Source: Daedaleopsis sinensis
Taxonomy: Eukaryota; Basidiomycota; Agaricomycetes; Polyporales; Polyporaceae
Length of the DNA stretch: 64,000 bases
Direction: 5' to 3'
NCBI GenBank assembly: GCA_033807695.1
Contig: CM066302.1
Location: 2,418,001-2,482,000 of the forward strand
The translations under genes and the position numbers were made by a program. The number at the start of each line of letters is the position of its first letter. Within the stretch, counting starts at the first letter, position 1. Shown here in pieces: positions 44,562 through 56,479 of this stretch. The notes under the pieces are model-generated. The model was given only the letters and a program-made list of their open reading frames with translations, was not told where the DNA came from and did no database searches.

Positions 44562-47098
44562 CTAGCCCTTGACGATCCCGACTGTGACCTCCGCCTCGCC
44601 CTCGCCGCCCTCGCCGCCGCGCGTGCCGAAGTGCAGCGCGTGCACGCAGCGCTCCCACGCCCAGCGCGTGAGCCGCAGCAGCTCCGCGTCCGCGAGGTCG
44701 TGCCGCACGTGCAGCTCGAGCGTGACCACGAGCGACTGCGCGGGGCCCTGTTTCTGTGCGTGCGCGGCCGTGTCTGCGTCCGCGACGGCGAGGCTCGGCG
44801 TAAGCTGCCAGATGTGCGGCGCGGGGAGGTGGAGCACTTGTGGGTGGCGCTCGATCTGCGTGGGGAGGTGAGGTGAGCACGGGCCTTTGCACGCGGAATG
44901 TGGGATGCGGGGGGAGATAGGAGGAGACTGACCTCGCGCATGGCGCGGAGGAAGGCCTCCATGCGCCCGCCGGCGAGGCCGCGCGCGGGGGACGTCTGGA
45001 GGAGGACGGCGCCGAGCGCGACTGCAGCGCGATAGGCGATGTTGAAGGTGACGACCGTCTCGGCGCCCGCGAGGAGCAGGTCGAAGAGCTGGTGGTGCCG
45101 TCTGGAGAAGGGGCTGCTCAGTCCGCGGCACAAGAAAAATAAAGAAGAAAGTAAAGGAGGGTGGACGCACAGTGGGACGGAGGATGCGGTGAAGAGGACC
45201 GCGAGCGCGAAGGAGACGGGGGCGAGTGCGTATGGGTTAGTGAGCAGATTGACGAGGAGTGGGGGGTATGCGAGGGCGGACGCGCGATACCGAGTGCGTG
45301 ATGGAAGCAGCGATGTTAGTGAGGGGATGCGATTCCCCGCGGCTACCGTTTAGATTTAGCGCAGCGCACTTTCGTAAATATACGCGGGCAATATGTCACT
45401 CACTGCTGACGAGCTTCGCGTTGTTGTTGAGCAATATAGATGTGGAGAGCAAAGAAATGAGCGTGATGATGACGAGACGCGTCGGAAATTCGATCCTGTT
45501 GGGTCTTTAGCACCTCCCAGTGATAACCTCAGTGACTACCACGCACCCAAACACTGAAGCGACCTCGTCCCCGTGATGATGATGATGACCTTCCCCGGAG
45601 GAGAGCAATAAGTGCTCGACCGTTTCTTTACACACGTATACCGACGTAAAGATCAGGTACACAGATTGCGCGAAGGTCATGACTGTTTCTACGCGCGCAT
45701 TCCTGCCCAATGCATGAAGATCAAAGGATGAGTAGGGAAGATTGATATTTACACGCACCCATATGGTCGACGCGTCTCAGACTGCATGCTGTGTCTCGCA
45801 AGGTAGTTCGGGAGAATGTGACCCACCGCAACGCCAAACGCGTCGAACACGACCCAATACCCAAGGCCTGTGCATGATAGCGAACCGACCTGCTGCCCGG
45901 TTATCCAGAGCCACGCGCCGAGCGCGAACTGCCATAGGGATGCTCCGGCAGCGACGGGCGAGATGTGGGGAGGGGCGCGAATCTTTCCGATCGTGTTCTT
46001 GTCCGTGGCCTTGGTCGCGGGGCGGCCCTTCGCGTTTGTGTCGACGCTGGCCATCGAATTCACAGACTGTGCGCTCGGGAACGGAGATAGCGGCGCCCAA
46101 GGGCTTACTGGGACAGGAGTGGGCTGGGTATGTAGCTCAGAAGGAGGGCTCTGCGCGCCTGGCTCAAGGAAGGAGAAGAAGTTGTGCGAGAGTGAGTGTT
46201 TATGGTGGTGTCCGCGTCGCGCTGTACTGCCTGCGGAGCCGGGCTGGCTCCCGGGAGACATAGGTTGTGTTGTCTGTGTCGCAGACGCAGACGAGGGAGG
46301 GCGCGCACCAAAAGTGAAGCCTTCGCGGAAGGTGCGCTGGCCGGGACCGGGTGACGCACTGGGGATGAGCACACTATCGTCTGGTGGAGAGCTGAAGTCA
46401 AGTTCTTGCGTACCATCCTCGGCGATGGTGGTTGCAGGTAGGGATCCGGGGCGCGGGAAGTAGACAGACAAGTTGCGGGAGTGTATGCGGGAGTGTCTCC
46501 GATTTGAAGGTAGCGCTGGTTTGACACCATTCTCGGATGTAGGAGGAGCAAGCTGCTTATTCAACTCAGGAGCTGTGTATGACGCAGAGATATTGCCGTT
46601 GGGTGGCATGGAGAGCTGCTGAGCAGGGAAGGAGGAGGAGAGGGGCGAAGGAGTGATTGGGGAGAATGGACCGGATATCGAACGCGTGCGGCCATGGGCG
46701 TTTGGAGAGGGCAAAGAGAGGGATTGGCGCATAGCTGGAGGCTGATGGCGGCCATGCGAAGGACGGTAAGCATGAGACGCACCGTTCATAGGCGGAGGAG
46801 GCACAGCGAAAGTAGTGCGGTATGGACCAGCGGATGTGGAGTGACTAGGGAACGACTGCGAGACAGATATTGCTGGCGGGGTCGATATCACGCGCGAGCG
46901 AGAGGAGGAAGGTGCATGCCCCCCGTTCTGCACTGGAGTCGAGCCGTTCAGGTTGAAGCCCTGCGAGAGCGGCGCTGTTGCGGGAGGAGATTGCGGGGTC
47001 GAGGGGAAAGTGAGCACGCTGTCTCCGTCCTCCTCCTTGCTCGACTTCCTACGGTGCATCGTAGCTTTCCCAGCAGAAGGACCTCCCATGAGAGCCAT
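44562..47098 (-). CDS. cation diffusion facilitator, Zrg17/Msc2-like zinc transporter subunit
   Basis: ATG at 47098 (MALMGGPSAGKATMHRR), stop TAG at 44564-44562. A long first exon of about 440 residues is mostly Ser/Pro-rich and cytosolic, ending with LSHNFFSFLEPGAQSP and then membrane segments (SLWQFALGAWLWITG; GYWVVFDAFGVAVG; MTFAQSVYLIFTSVYVC). A His-rich loop (GEGHHHHHGDEV) follows, as in CDF zinc transporters. Later exons give LVIITLISFLSTSILLN and a cytosolic C-terminal domain (LGAVLLQTSPARGLAGG, GRMEAFLRAMRE, RHPQVLHLPAPHIWQL). In yeast Zrg17 pairs with Msc2 to move zinc into the ER. Assigning Zrg17 rather than Msc2 rests on the long N-terminus and on the LQTSP region as I recall it, so it is moderately sure. 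Confidence 0.8.
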
Positions 47099-47488
47099 GT
47101 CGAGCTTTGCAAGTGGGCTGGAGGGTGCACGTTGACCGAGGATGCTATTGATGCGGATGAGCGTGTTGGGTTATGTCTCATGATTGTAGAGCACTTATCA
47201 CAACGCACCTGGCTCACACCAACGTTGTGTAGAACTCCTACGCAGAAGAACAAGCTCCCAAGAGGGACAGAGAGCGGTTGTCCTCGGACAAAAGGGACAG
47301 GGAGCGGAGGGAAGAGAGAGATCAGTCCAAGAGTAACAGTTGCATTGACACGGACCACCCCGCCCACCAGCGCTTCCATCACGCGTCGCGTCTGACGCGC
47401 GGGGTCATCTCCTCCTGCCTAAGGCTGCCTTCGCCCACCACCTCCGTCCGCGCCCCTCTGCTGTCGACGACCCCGCTACCGCCGAGGT
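47099..47488. promoter_or_regulatory. shared upstream region of CDF and PAP2 genes
   Basis: 390 bp between two divergent start codons, so both promoters must be here. No specific element could be named. Confidence 0.45.
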
Positions 47489-48149
47489 ATGGCACGCGAA
47501 GCTGGAAACAACCCAGCCATGCCGTGGTGGCTGTATGCTCTTGACAAGGCATGTCCCAGACCGAAGCTTGCTCTACAGCCTGGGCTCACTGTTTCGCAGA
47601 CCAACCTCATAGTAACTTCAATAACGGCTAGCTTTGTGCTCTATACCCGGTCTGCCGGCGTCGCGTATTTTGCAGGGGGCGCGGTGCTTTGCTCGATCAC
47701 AGTCAAGATTCTGAAGCGGTTCTTCCGTCAACCTCGACCAGTCATCGTCGACGGAAGACGGAAGAAGACGTACGGGTGCGTCCACTTCGGTACTCCCGCA
47801 ATATGCCTGGAATTGAACGAGGTGTTGCATCAGGATGCCTAGTACGCACTCTGCGGTCATCACCTACATGGCGACCTACATAACTCTCGCATGCACCTAC
47901 CTGCCTATTCATTCGACCCTACCTGCATCGTACACGCTATCACGCGTCCTTCCTCCATTGGTAGTGATCCCCGTCGCCACCACAATCGCTGTTTCGCGCA
48001 CTTGGTTGGGGCACCACACATGGCCCCAAGTGGCTGTCGGTCTCTCAGTGGGCTTACTCTTCGCACCGTTCTGGTTCAAGCTATGGACAAACGGGTTGAA
48101 CGAGTATGGTATGGCCGTAGAGAATGTGGTTCGCATGTATGTGCTATGA
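47489..48149 (+). CDS. PAP2-family lipid phosphatase, dolichyldiphosphatase-like
   Basis: ATG at 47489 (MAREAGNNPAMPWWLYALD), one intron joining KKTYG to MPSTHSA, stop at 48147-48149, about 200 residues. The three phosphatase motifs are present: KRFFRQPRP (KxxxxxxRP form), PSTHSA (PSGH form) and SRTWLGHHTWPQV (SRxxxxxH form). Three to four membrane segments flank them. In the third motif the position after H-xxx is Gln, where most PAP2 enzymes have Asp. As I recall, HTWSQV occurs at this place in the dolichyldiphosphatase group (Cax4/DOLPP1), which recycles dolichyl diphosphate on the lumenal ER face for N-glycosylation. That supports this sub-assignment, which is inference. Confidence 0.8.
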
Positions 48150-48269
48150 CACGTACCTCGCTCAACTTACCAGCTGACCTCGACACGCTATATGACGGAG
48201 CTCACGATACGAAAGGGCGATAAATATGCTAAGTATACATACTGCAATGCTACACGATCTGGAACATGT

Positions 48270-49901
48270 CTAGGAGACCGATGCTGACCTATCAATGCCA
48301 GTCTTCAACACCACCTTCGGCTTGGACAAGATCCTCGACTCGACTTCCCCGACGTCCTGTTTGCTGCCTCCTACCTTCCTCTCCACCATCAACCCTAGAT
48401 GAGTCGTGCATACTACCCGTCCCTTTCGCGCAGGTGTGTACGGTGCCTTCTTGCCATCCGCCCGTTCGTCCTCCATGCGAGACGGGTCGAAGACCGCGTC
48501 TGGCTCCTCGACGAAGACAATGAAATCTCTCGACACGATCCGCTCTCCGGCCGTCCATTGGAATTGCAGGGCAAGGCTCACGATTTCATGGAGGTCGGCT
48601 TCGTAGCCTTGTGAAATGGCTTCAGAGATATGGTCCCACCCTCCGGCGGCGCCGCAGATGACCAGCACGTCGGCGACGATCCCAGAGATGGATTTGAACA
48701 GTCGCTGGGTCTGCGCCTCGCCCGTATCGAGCAGCGCCTTGACGTGCGTGCGGCATAACGCTCGCCATCGTCCAGCGACGGATTGCGGTTCTGCGCATCG
48801 TCGATCTCAGCCATGCGGTAAACACGCAAAGGTGAAGTGCGCACCTCGTTCTCGCATCTGCAGGTACACCCCCTCAAGGAGTCCGCGCGGATCTACGACG
48901 CCGAGCTCCCAGGTCGTCGCCAGCCACCGGGCGTACATGACCATCCCCGCCTGCAGGCCCGTCTGCACCAGCGCGGTGCTGCGCGTATGGTCCGCCGCGC
49001 GGAGCGTCGCCAGGAGCCCCGCGGGCAGCCAGCCGTAGTGCTCGATCCTTCTCACCGACTTCTCCACTGCCGCCGCGTCCCTCGCCAGCGCGCTCTCGTA
49101 GCGGAACTCCGGCGCGCGCGCGACCGCCGCTGCCGTCTTCGCCACGCGCGCGTTGAGCGTGTCGACGAGCTGGCCAACCTCGCTGTCCGTGATGTCGTCC
49201 GTCTTCGCGAGGAACACCTGCGCCTCGCGCAGCTCCGTTGTGCGCGCCTCAAGCAGGTCGAGCGACGAGCGCCGCTGTCTTTCCGCGTCCTCGCGCGCGC
49301 GCTCGAGTTCCGAGACACGCGCGCCGCTGCGCCGCACGTCCTCCTCGAGCTGCGCGAGGCGGGCCTTGAGGCCCTGCGCCTCCCCCACCGCGCCCTCGTA
49401 CAGCTCCCAGGCCTTGTGTGCCGCCTGCGCCTCCTGCTCGACCTTCTTCTGGAGCTCCCGCGCCTGCTGCGGGAGGCAGTCGAGCTGCGTGAGCCGCGCG
49501 GTGAGCTGGTCGTTCGCCGCTGCCATCCGCGCGCACTCTGCTTCGTGCCGCCGTGCGTCCTCCTGTGCCTGTGCGAGCTGCCGCTCTACCTCGTGCAGCC
49601 GCGCCTCCGCCTCCGCCTCTGCTGGGGTCAGCGGGAGCACTTTCAGCTCCCCGCTGCCCCCATCTCCCCCACCGCCATCCGCGGGGAGGCTTCCGGCGTT
49701 CGCAGCCCCGTTGCGGGCTCGGGCCTTCTCGTGGTTCCGGTGCACCTTCCGGTGCACGGCGTGGATGAGGGCGCCCAGGTCGGCGAGCTGGAGCGGGCGG
49801 TGGAGGAGGTTCATGGCGGGGTGTTGCCCGTGCCGCTGCGCGACGTGCAGGTACATATAGCCGCGGCCCGCGGTGCCTGCCCGCCACCGCGCCGTGCTCA
49901 T
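48270..49901 (-). CDS. hypothetical coiled-coil protein
   Basis: Not assigned. The first in-frame ATG is at 49901 (MSTARWRAGTAGRGYMYL); the open frame extends upstream without ATG. A short basic and Gly-rich start is followed by about 150 residues of continuous heptads rich in Ala, Glu, Arg and Gln (EVERQLAQAQEDARRHEAE, ELQKKVEQEAQAAHKAWEL). A globular C-terminal half follows (ITDSEVGQLVDTLNARVAK, YGWLPAGLLATLRAAD, AGGWDHISEAISQGYEADL, KGRVVCTTHLGL). At least two short introns occur near 48.7-48.8 kb. I recall similar proteins in many basidiomycete genomes without function. The antisense strand is also open for over 400 codons because of the GC-rich heptads, but it makes no sense as protein. 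Confidence 0.78.
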
Positions 49902-49970
49902 ATCTGCGAGCTCGAGCTCGCCTGGCGTTGCTTTGTGTGCACAGCGCACCTACATATCCATATCTTGACT

Positions 49971-49986
49971 TCGAGTTCGAACTCGA
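49971..49986. promoter_or_regulatory. 16-bp perfect palindrome upstream of the coiled-coil gene
   Basis: TCGAGTTCGAACTCGA is a perfect palindrome 70-85 nt upstream of the ATG at 49901. It could be a binding site for a dimeric regulator; this is inference. Confidence 0.4.
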
Positions 49987-50558
49987 GTGTTGGGAGGCGA
50001 TTGTCGTCCGTGCATGCCGTTGGAGCGTGTTGTGCGCGGCCGCCTAGCGAGGGCAACGTGTTCGCACCCGGGAGATTTTCCGCTTGGATACCGCCAGGGG
50101 AGCTGCATGCAGGGAGATGATCTGCGTTCGAACGGGCTGAACTGAGGGGAAGATCCTCCTATTAGTGGTGTTTCCGGTTTCGTCCTATGTTTACTCCCGG
50201 CCTAAATTCAAGCGACAAGATAGTATTGAACTTGTTGCGTATGCTACGACCAAGCTGATTCATATGCGATGTTGATGGCGTCTTGAACTTTGCGCCTGCC
50301 ACCCCCGCGCTCCAGGGAATCACAGGGGACACGGATGCCAGTGCATCCTGAATGGCCGACTGGCACTCGCACGACGAAGCCAGTCGTGAACACACACTAA
50401 ACTTGAAATCGAGGAGGGAAGAGCGCGCGACCCGTGCGTCGTCGCGTAGGATGGGCGTGAATCATCGTAACGGGAATGGTACTGTCGCGTCGCAGGCTCA
50501 CAGCCCTGCACCATTCGTTCGTCTACTCTAAGTAGTCCGTCGAGGGCCGTACATGCTG

Positions 50559-52005
50559 CTACACGTGAACTACGTCGTTTGACTTGTCCTTGACACTAGT
50601 GAGCACCTTGGTATCCAGTTGGCAATCCTCGCCCGATCGTCGCCCGTCCGATTCTTCGCCACCATCTACATCCGGTCCTTCGTAGTCGAATAGACGAGTG
50701 ATTTTCACCGTGGCGGCCGCATCTCCAAGCTCCATGTGTGACGTTTGCTCTTGGGTGTCACGGTCTCGAGCTGGGGTGACGACGGCGACAGCGGCGAAGT
50801 CGGCGCTAGTCGGCCGGTAGGCGTTCGGACGGTGGTCGCCCGCTCGTTCTTGCGCGAGTCCTAGGCGGACAACGATCATGTTGAAGACTATCGAGCCGAC
50901 GGGGGATGCCTGCCAAAGCCCGAAGTAGCGCTGAGTCGCGTTCGAGCACGGACGGGGGAGGATAGGATATCAGGCTGCAGCGAAAGACGCACCATGTCGA
51001 TCATGATGTACACCGTGTTCGAACGCAGGATGAACAAGATCATGCCTACGGCGACGGTGACCGAGTAGATCGCGCCGCTTTCGATTACGACGCGGAGGAC
51101 CGGGGCGAGGCCGCGACCGAGCCGGAACTCGGCTGTTCCGTGGGAGACGGTCCACAATCTGTATGCGAGCAATGCTAACTTCAAATCGTGAGCCGGAAAG
51201 CTGGGGCCAACGCCTGAGTGGTCTGACCGGTGGATGTGAGGTTGGTCACGAAGTCTAGAATGTAAATCGCGGTGATCCAGGGGAAGGGAAGACCTGGACC
51301 CCCGCCTTTCGCAAGAACAATGTTGCTCCCAATTGCTCCAGCTAGACCGGAGGTAAGAATCAGACCGGCAGGGTAGTTACTGAGAGAAGCCAGAGACTAT
51401 ACCGAGGAAACCACACCAGCAAAGTGCAGGCAAAGCTAGCACGTATGCGTTTTGCCAGACGACATAAGCTCTGTAAACCTGGGTATCAGTTGCTGCTTAG
51501 TTAGTACGACTTTAGCTATCATCATGTTAGAGCAGCGGACGTACCACGACACCGTCGATGACCAAGGTCTGAGCTTGATACAAGCAACTCTTGACAATGA
51601 ATGTGGGATGGGAGACGTGCCCAAAGTATGCCTCTGGCCCGCCCGAGGTTTGAGGCCCGACAGTGATAAATCCTTGGTAGGCTCGCGCGAAGTTGACACC
51701 CATCTCCTGAAGCAATGTCGTAGTCAATGCAGGCATGTTCTGCCATTCCACACGGGATGACTCACTGCGGTGGAGAATATCAGCAGCGCACAAGATGCCG
51801 CTATCATGGTGTAATTTTGACGGTGCAGATGTCGGTTCCCCCGGTGAATCCACATCGTCAATACGAACATGAGCACCGAGAATCCTGAATTAACAAAGTT
51901 GTCATGTCATGCATCGCTCACACTCGGAGCCAGCTAGCAATGCTCACCATACAATATGGCCTGAATGAAGGTTGAGATAATGTTCGATTTGGTAAGTGAG
52001 ACCAT
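50559..52005 (-). CDS. fungal seven-transmembrane protein of unknown function
   Basis: ATG at 52005 opens MVSLTKSNIISTFIQAIL. Short introns splice in phase (after YG into FSVLMFVLTMWIHRG, and further). The hydrophobic segments (MIAASCALLIFST, FPWITAIYILDFVTN, VIESGAIYSVTVAVGMILF) are joined by loops typical of a large basidiomycete family: GVVVYRAYVVWQ, LLAYRLWTVSHGTAEFR and SIVFNMIVVRLGL. A hydrophilic tail of about 100 residues (TQEQTSHMELGDAA, DYEGPDVDGGEES) ends at 50559. The layout is receptor-like, but no ligand or G-protein motif is known for the family. An alternative upstream ATG at 52763 (MVEALFYG) is not needed. Confidence 0.85.
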
Positions 52006-53084
52006 GAAGTTGACGAAGAGTCGTTCAGTACCAGACGAATGTAGGACGACACCTCAGGGTTTCTATCCTTAAGGGAAATCGGGTTGCTTGAGAACTTGAA
52101 GGATACGGTCTCGCGCTACCGTTCAAGGGGCAAATTTGCTATGAGTAACCGTCGTCGAAGCTCGTCGGTATGCTGGCATTGTCCCACCGGAATGCAGGTC
52201 CCGCTCCTTCTCTTGTCACTACTCCTCGCATTCCCCGTTCAGTGCTTGGGAGCGGCGAACTGCGGCAAAGCACGGTTTACGAGAGATCTCAATGTGCATT
52301 ACTTAACCGTCCCCGGAGAAGCTGTCGGTAACTCCTAGTCCCCAGAAAGAGTTCTGAGAAGACGAGGTCAGTTAAGGTCTACAAATAGCACCAGAACCAG
52401 CGGCGAATATCACCTGAACCCCTCCTTTCTGATTTAAGAGTAGTTCTCCGCGACGGAGAAGAGATGACGTGAACTCGCTGTTGACTCGCGATGTAGTTGA
52501 TGTAGATGTTGATGCTAGGGCATTCAATAGTAGGTGGCCGAAAGTCATACTTAGCTCAATCTCCGTAAACGCCGATGGTTGTAGGAAGCATGGGTAAAAC
52601 AAATCTGCATCCTGTGCACAACGTTACACAAAGATCTCATTATATAGCAACCTCAGTCGGCATGGTTAGCTAACATCAGAGGACTTACCAATCTCGGCGA
52701 CATACCACCGAGCACGATGCAACCTATTTTTGCGATGTGGCCGTAGAAGAGAGCCTCGACCATTTGCCTAGCAATGAATATTATCGCTCCGCAGTGATCC
52801 CCTAGTCGAATGATGTCCCGCCACGATTACTGTGCTCTCTCCCTGCGTTTGTGCAGCTTGAGCTCACGTCGCCACGAGCATCGTCACTGTTGCATTTCAA
52901 GCTAGCGCAAATATCAATGATAGCATGACGCACCTAGACCAGTTTGAACACAAGACGCTAATACCGCGACCCTAGGCACAACCACCGGTGCGACTGAAAT
53001 GGCGCCCTCGATGCAAGCATAGATCGAGTAGCAAAGCAATGACATACGGATGATAGCGTGAAGCACAACAGGCGAGTGGCGCGT
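52006..53084. other. intergenic with faint coding-like tracts
   Basis: Minus-strand pieces MVEALFYGHIAKIGCIV (52763) and MSLLCYSIYACIEGA (about 53040) look like fragments of a membrane-protein gene of the same kind as the neighbour. They do not form a gene and could be leftovers of a tandem copy. Otherwise nothing was seen. Confidence 0.3.
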
Positions 53085-54621
53085 TCACTTGCTTCCCTTC
53101 CCCTTCCCCTTCCCTTTGCCAAACGATTTGCCCTCGAACCCAGGGCGCCCCTTGTCCTTCGGCTTCGTTCTGAGCCCTTTTCGCTTATCGCTCTTCCGCT
53201 CCGCTCGCGATGTAATATTGTCCGTACGCTTCTTCTGCCGTGCCGCCATCGAAGCCTGGACCTGCTCTTTCCGCTCGTCCCTACACGAGGTCGATGGGGT
53301 CAGAACACTAGATACGTTGCATGGACACTCGTCACGCACCAAGACGTCTTGCTCTTCTGCTTCTGCTTTTCTTTCCGCTTTACGGCCTTCTTCAGTCGCG
53401 TCTCATCGTCGTGCACCTTCACGCCATCCACACGCGCGTTAGCCTTCTCCCACTTCTCCCTCTCTGCGCGCGCAGCACGCTCGGCTTCCGGGAGGGCTGC
53501 AAGCTTTTCTTTGTGCGCGGTGAGTTGCGACAGTGCTTGTACGGGGTTGGAAGCGGAGGTGGGGAGGGATTTCTTGAACTTCGCCTTGGCTTGTGCTTGC
53601 GCAGACGTGGTTGCGCTAGTGGAAGCTAGATTGGCGAAGGTGACTGAGGTCACTTTGGAGGAAGGCCTTTGATGAGATGAAGCTTTGTCATCGTCGGGTA
53701 CAAGGAGTTGAATCTGCATCCAGAAATCACAGTGAGAAACGCAGACGGTACTACACACGACGAGGGATACTGGCGCACCTTGGTCTGGGATCCCTTCTGC
53801 TGCTGCTGCTGCTTCTCCTTCTCCTTACCCTTGCCCTTTCCTTTCCTCTCTTCTTCACGCTTGATCTTCTCCTTGGTCTCTTTTCTCCGTCTCTCGCGCA
53901 TCGCCGCCCGTTGTTGCCTTCTCTCTTCAAGCAGTTCATCTCTGCCCCCAGTCTCTCCCCAATCACCTCCGCCGTATCCCCTTCCCCGGTTGCGCAGCTG
54001 CGCCATGCGCGCATGGAGCTTGTCTCTGAGTGCTTGAATACCACCGGACGCAGGCATGGGTACGGGCGCGGCGTCCACATCCATAACCTCCCCGTCATCC
54101 TCACCGCTGTCGCCCTCGTCTGAGCCAGACATTGGCGCATCAAGATGCATCGCGTCGGATTCCACGTCAGAGTCGTCCGCTTCCATCGCAGAAGCTTTCC
54201 GTTTGCCCTTCCTCTTCGAACGTTGATCCTCTTTGGCATGCGCGAGTGCTTCGTTTTGAATGTCAAGAACAGTTTTGATATTTGCAGGATCGAGCTACGA
54301 CGGATATAGATATGTTCCTGGATATGGCTCGCTCGGTGAATGCGAGGCTTACCTTGTCTTTCTTTGCCTTCTTAGAGGCCTCTTTGATGGCTTGTTTCGG
54401 TGCCTTCTGCTTCTTGCTGTTCTTCTGGTACTTGGAGGCATACTACAGACAGACATGCTAGCATCACGCGTTCTGCGAGGCACCGGAACACGAAGACAAA
54501 CCTGCGCTTCCGCGTCGTCTTGTACGAGGTAGTACCTGGCAGGGATGAGTTTGAGGAGAGACTCGAACGCCTCGTTGTGTTTCGCCAGGGATTCCTGGAG
54601 AACTGTAGTCGCTGTCGGCAT
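53085..54621 (-). CDS. RRP14: RRP14/SURF6 ribosome-biogenesis protein
   Basis: ATG at 54621 (MPTATTVLQESLAKHNEAF), stop TGA at 53087-53085, four or so exons. It starts with the short SURF6 N-terminal segment (FESLLKLIPARYYL), followed by a long basic, Lys-rich linker and an acidic block (SDEGDSGEDDGEVMDVD). The SURF6 domain follows: GIQALRDKLHARMAQLRNRG, ELLEERRQQRAAMRERRRKE, VTSVTFANL, and near the end WDERKEQVQASMAARQKKR. The tail is extremely basic (RKGLRTKPKDKGRPG, KGKGKGKGSK). Rrp14/SURF6 acts in the nucleolus on pre-rRNA for both subunits. A Gln run (CTG repeats near 53.8 kb) makes the linker variable. Confidence 0.92.
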
Positions 54622-54918
54622 ATTTTTGTTGATTACTGCTAGTATATAGCAGGTTGCAGCGTCTGCTGAGGAAGTGAGGAAGAGGAGACACGGTCGGAAG
54701 CAAGGACCTAGGCGAGCCTGGCGTCGGGAGGTACAAGAAAAGTTGGCAGACGCTGGTGCACTGTTCAGGCGCCCAGGCCCGAGACCGCCGCCGCGCCGTC
54801 GTCTCGACCTCGACCTTCCCCGCATTGACCTCGACCTCGACCTCGTTACGGCTTCCTCTGTGCTACCACCAGCAGCGATTTCGACGACTCATCTAACACT
54901 CTTCTCTCTACGGCTACC
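54622..54918. promoter_or_regulatory. shared upstream region of RRP14 and PTPA with CTCGAC repeats
   Basis: 297 bp between divergent start codons. It contains CTCGAC-type hexamers in two clusters (about 54803-54815 and 54826-54845). Both genes are housekeeping, so a compact bidirectional promoter is likely. Confidence 0.5.
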
Positions 54919-56479
54919 ATGGCGCAGCCGGGGTCAACATACATCGTTCCTCGCAAGGTGATCCTCACCAAGGAGAACCTCGAATCCTTTCAACAATACA
55001 AGACGCACGAAACCATTGTTTCGTACATCACTGCGCTCAACGAATGTGTCGTGGGAGTGAAGCTTACGGACGACGTCTCCGTATCTCCTGTGCGTAAGTT
55101 TGTCTATCCAGCCTTTGCTTGGCATGCGGGACTTAACAATCTATTGGTGCTGTTCGTGGGTGGGGATTGGGATGGTGACAGAGTGTTCGAGCCGTACTGG
55201 ATATACTTGACAACGTCGAGAAGACTGCGAGCAGCATACCACCTGTGGACAACAAGGCCTCCCGGTTCGGAAATCCGGCGTTTCGGACATTCTACGACAA
55301 GATCTCCGAGGCATGTGCTGCTACTGCGTCAGGCGAAACAACTATGATTGACGTCACACAATCCTTGACAGATTGCTTCGGATCTGCACAAGTCACTACC
55401 GGGACTGCCAGAAGATGCCATACCTGAAGTCAGTGTATACTTCACGGAGGCATGGGGCAATCGAACACGCATCGATTACGGGAGTGGTATGGAACTCAAC
55501 TTCCTGTGTTGGATGTAGGTGCATTGTTCCCCTCTCAAATGTATGGGTACCGAGACATGATGGTACACAGGATTTGTCTAGATAAGTTGGGTGTCTTGCA
55601 GGAGAGCGACCATGTCGCATTGGTTGTCAAAGTCTTCTGGAAGTAAGTAGTTCTATCCGATTGCATAATAACCGCATGTGGATCCCGGCTTACCCGACCG
55701 TAGGTATATCCAAGTTATGCGCGTTCTCCAGTCGACATATTGGTTAGAGCCCGCCGGCTCCCATGGCGTATGGGGCCTCGACGACTATCACTTCCTCCCA
55801 TTTCTGTGGGGTGCCGCCCAGCTCCGAGGTAATCTCATGATATCCGACTGTATAGCTCTCGCTCACCATCCACATATCACAGGGCACAAATATATCCGAC
55901 CCAAGTCGATACACGACGCAGAAACAACAGAAGAGTTCTCGAAGTATTACATGTATCTTGCATGCATCCAGTTCATCAATTCAGTAAGCCATTCGGCTGT
56001 TGTTTCCGTTTCCATACTCAAGAGAACGGCTACTAGGTTAAGACAGCGTCCTTGCGATGGCACTCGCCGATGCTGGACGACATCTCAGCAGTACGTCCCT
56101 CGTGCCGTCCTCTCGTCGCATTCCCTCATCCCCAGCGCAGGTGAAGACTTGGGACAAAGTCAACTCCGGCCTTATGAAGATGTTCCTCGCGGAGGTGCTC
56201 GGAAAGCTCCCCGTCATGCAGCATTTCCTCTTTGGTTCGCTGCTCCCATGGGATGGCCCCATGCCGGCTGCTCCGGCTGGTGCCCCGGGCCCGGAGGATG
56301 CACACTGGGGACACGCGCACGCCATGCCCGACCACGGAGGCGTCGGCCAGCTGCAAAACGGGTGGGGCGACTGCTGTGGCATCCCTGTCCCCTCGGCGTT
56401 CGCAGCAGCCCAGGCTGAGGCGAAGAGGCCCGGCGTGAGGATTGCCGGGCCTGCTATCAGGCCTGTACCATTTGACTAA
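54919..56479 (+). CDS. serine/threonine phosphatase 2A activator (PTPA, peptidyl-prolyl isomerase type)
   Basis: ATG at 54919 ([20 protein letters not shown]), stop at 56477-56479, about nine exons. PTPA landmarks appear in order: [127 protein letters not shown] Gly/Pro/Ala/His-rich C-terminal extension follows. PTPA (yeast Rrd1/Rrd2) helps fold the PP2A catalytic subunit into its metal-bound active form. Which of the two yeast-type paralogues this is was not decided. Confidence 0.94.

Noticed and set aside
48837..50120. 427-codon plus-strand frame opposite the coiled-coil gene
   Set aside because: Shadow of GC-rich Ala/Glu/Arg heptads. It is Leu/Arg-rich, without family or splice logic, and the minus frame is coherent.
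52690..52763. MVEALFYG frame as first exon of the 7TM gene
   Set aside because: A better first exon (MVSLTKSNIISTF) lies at 52005 and joins in phase to the first membrane segment.
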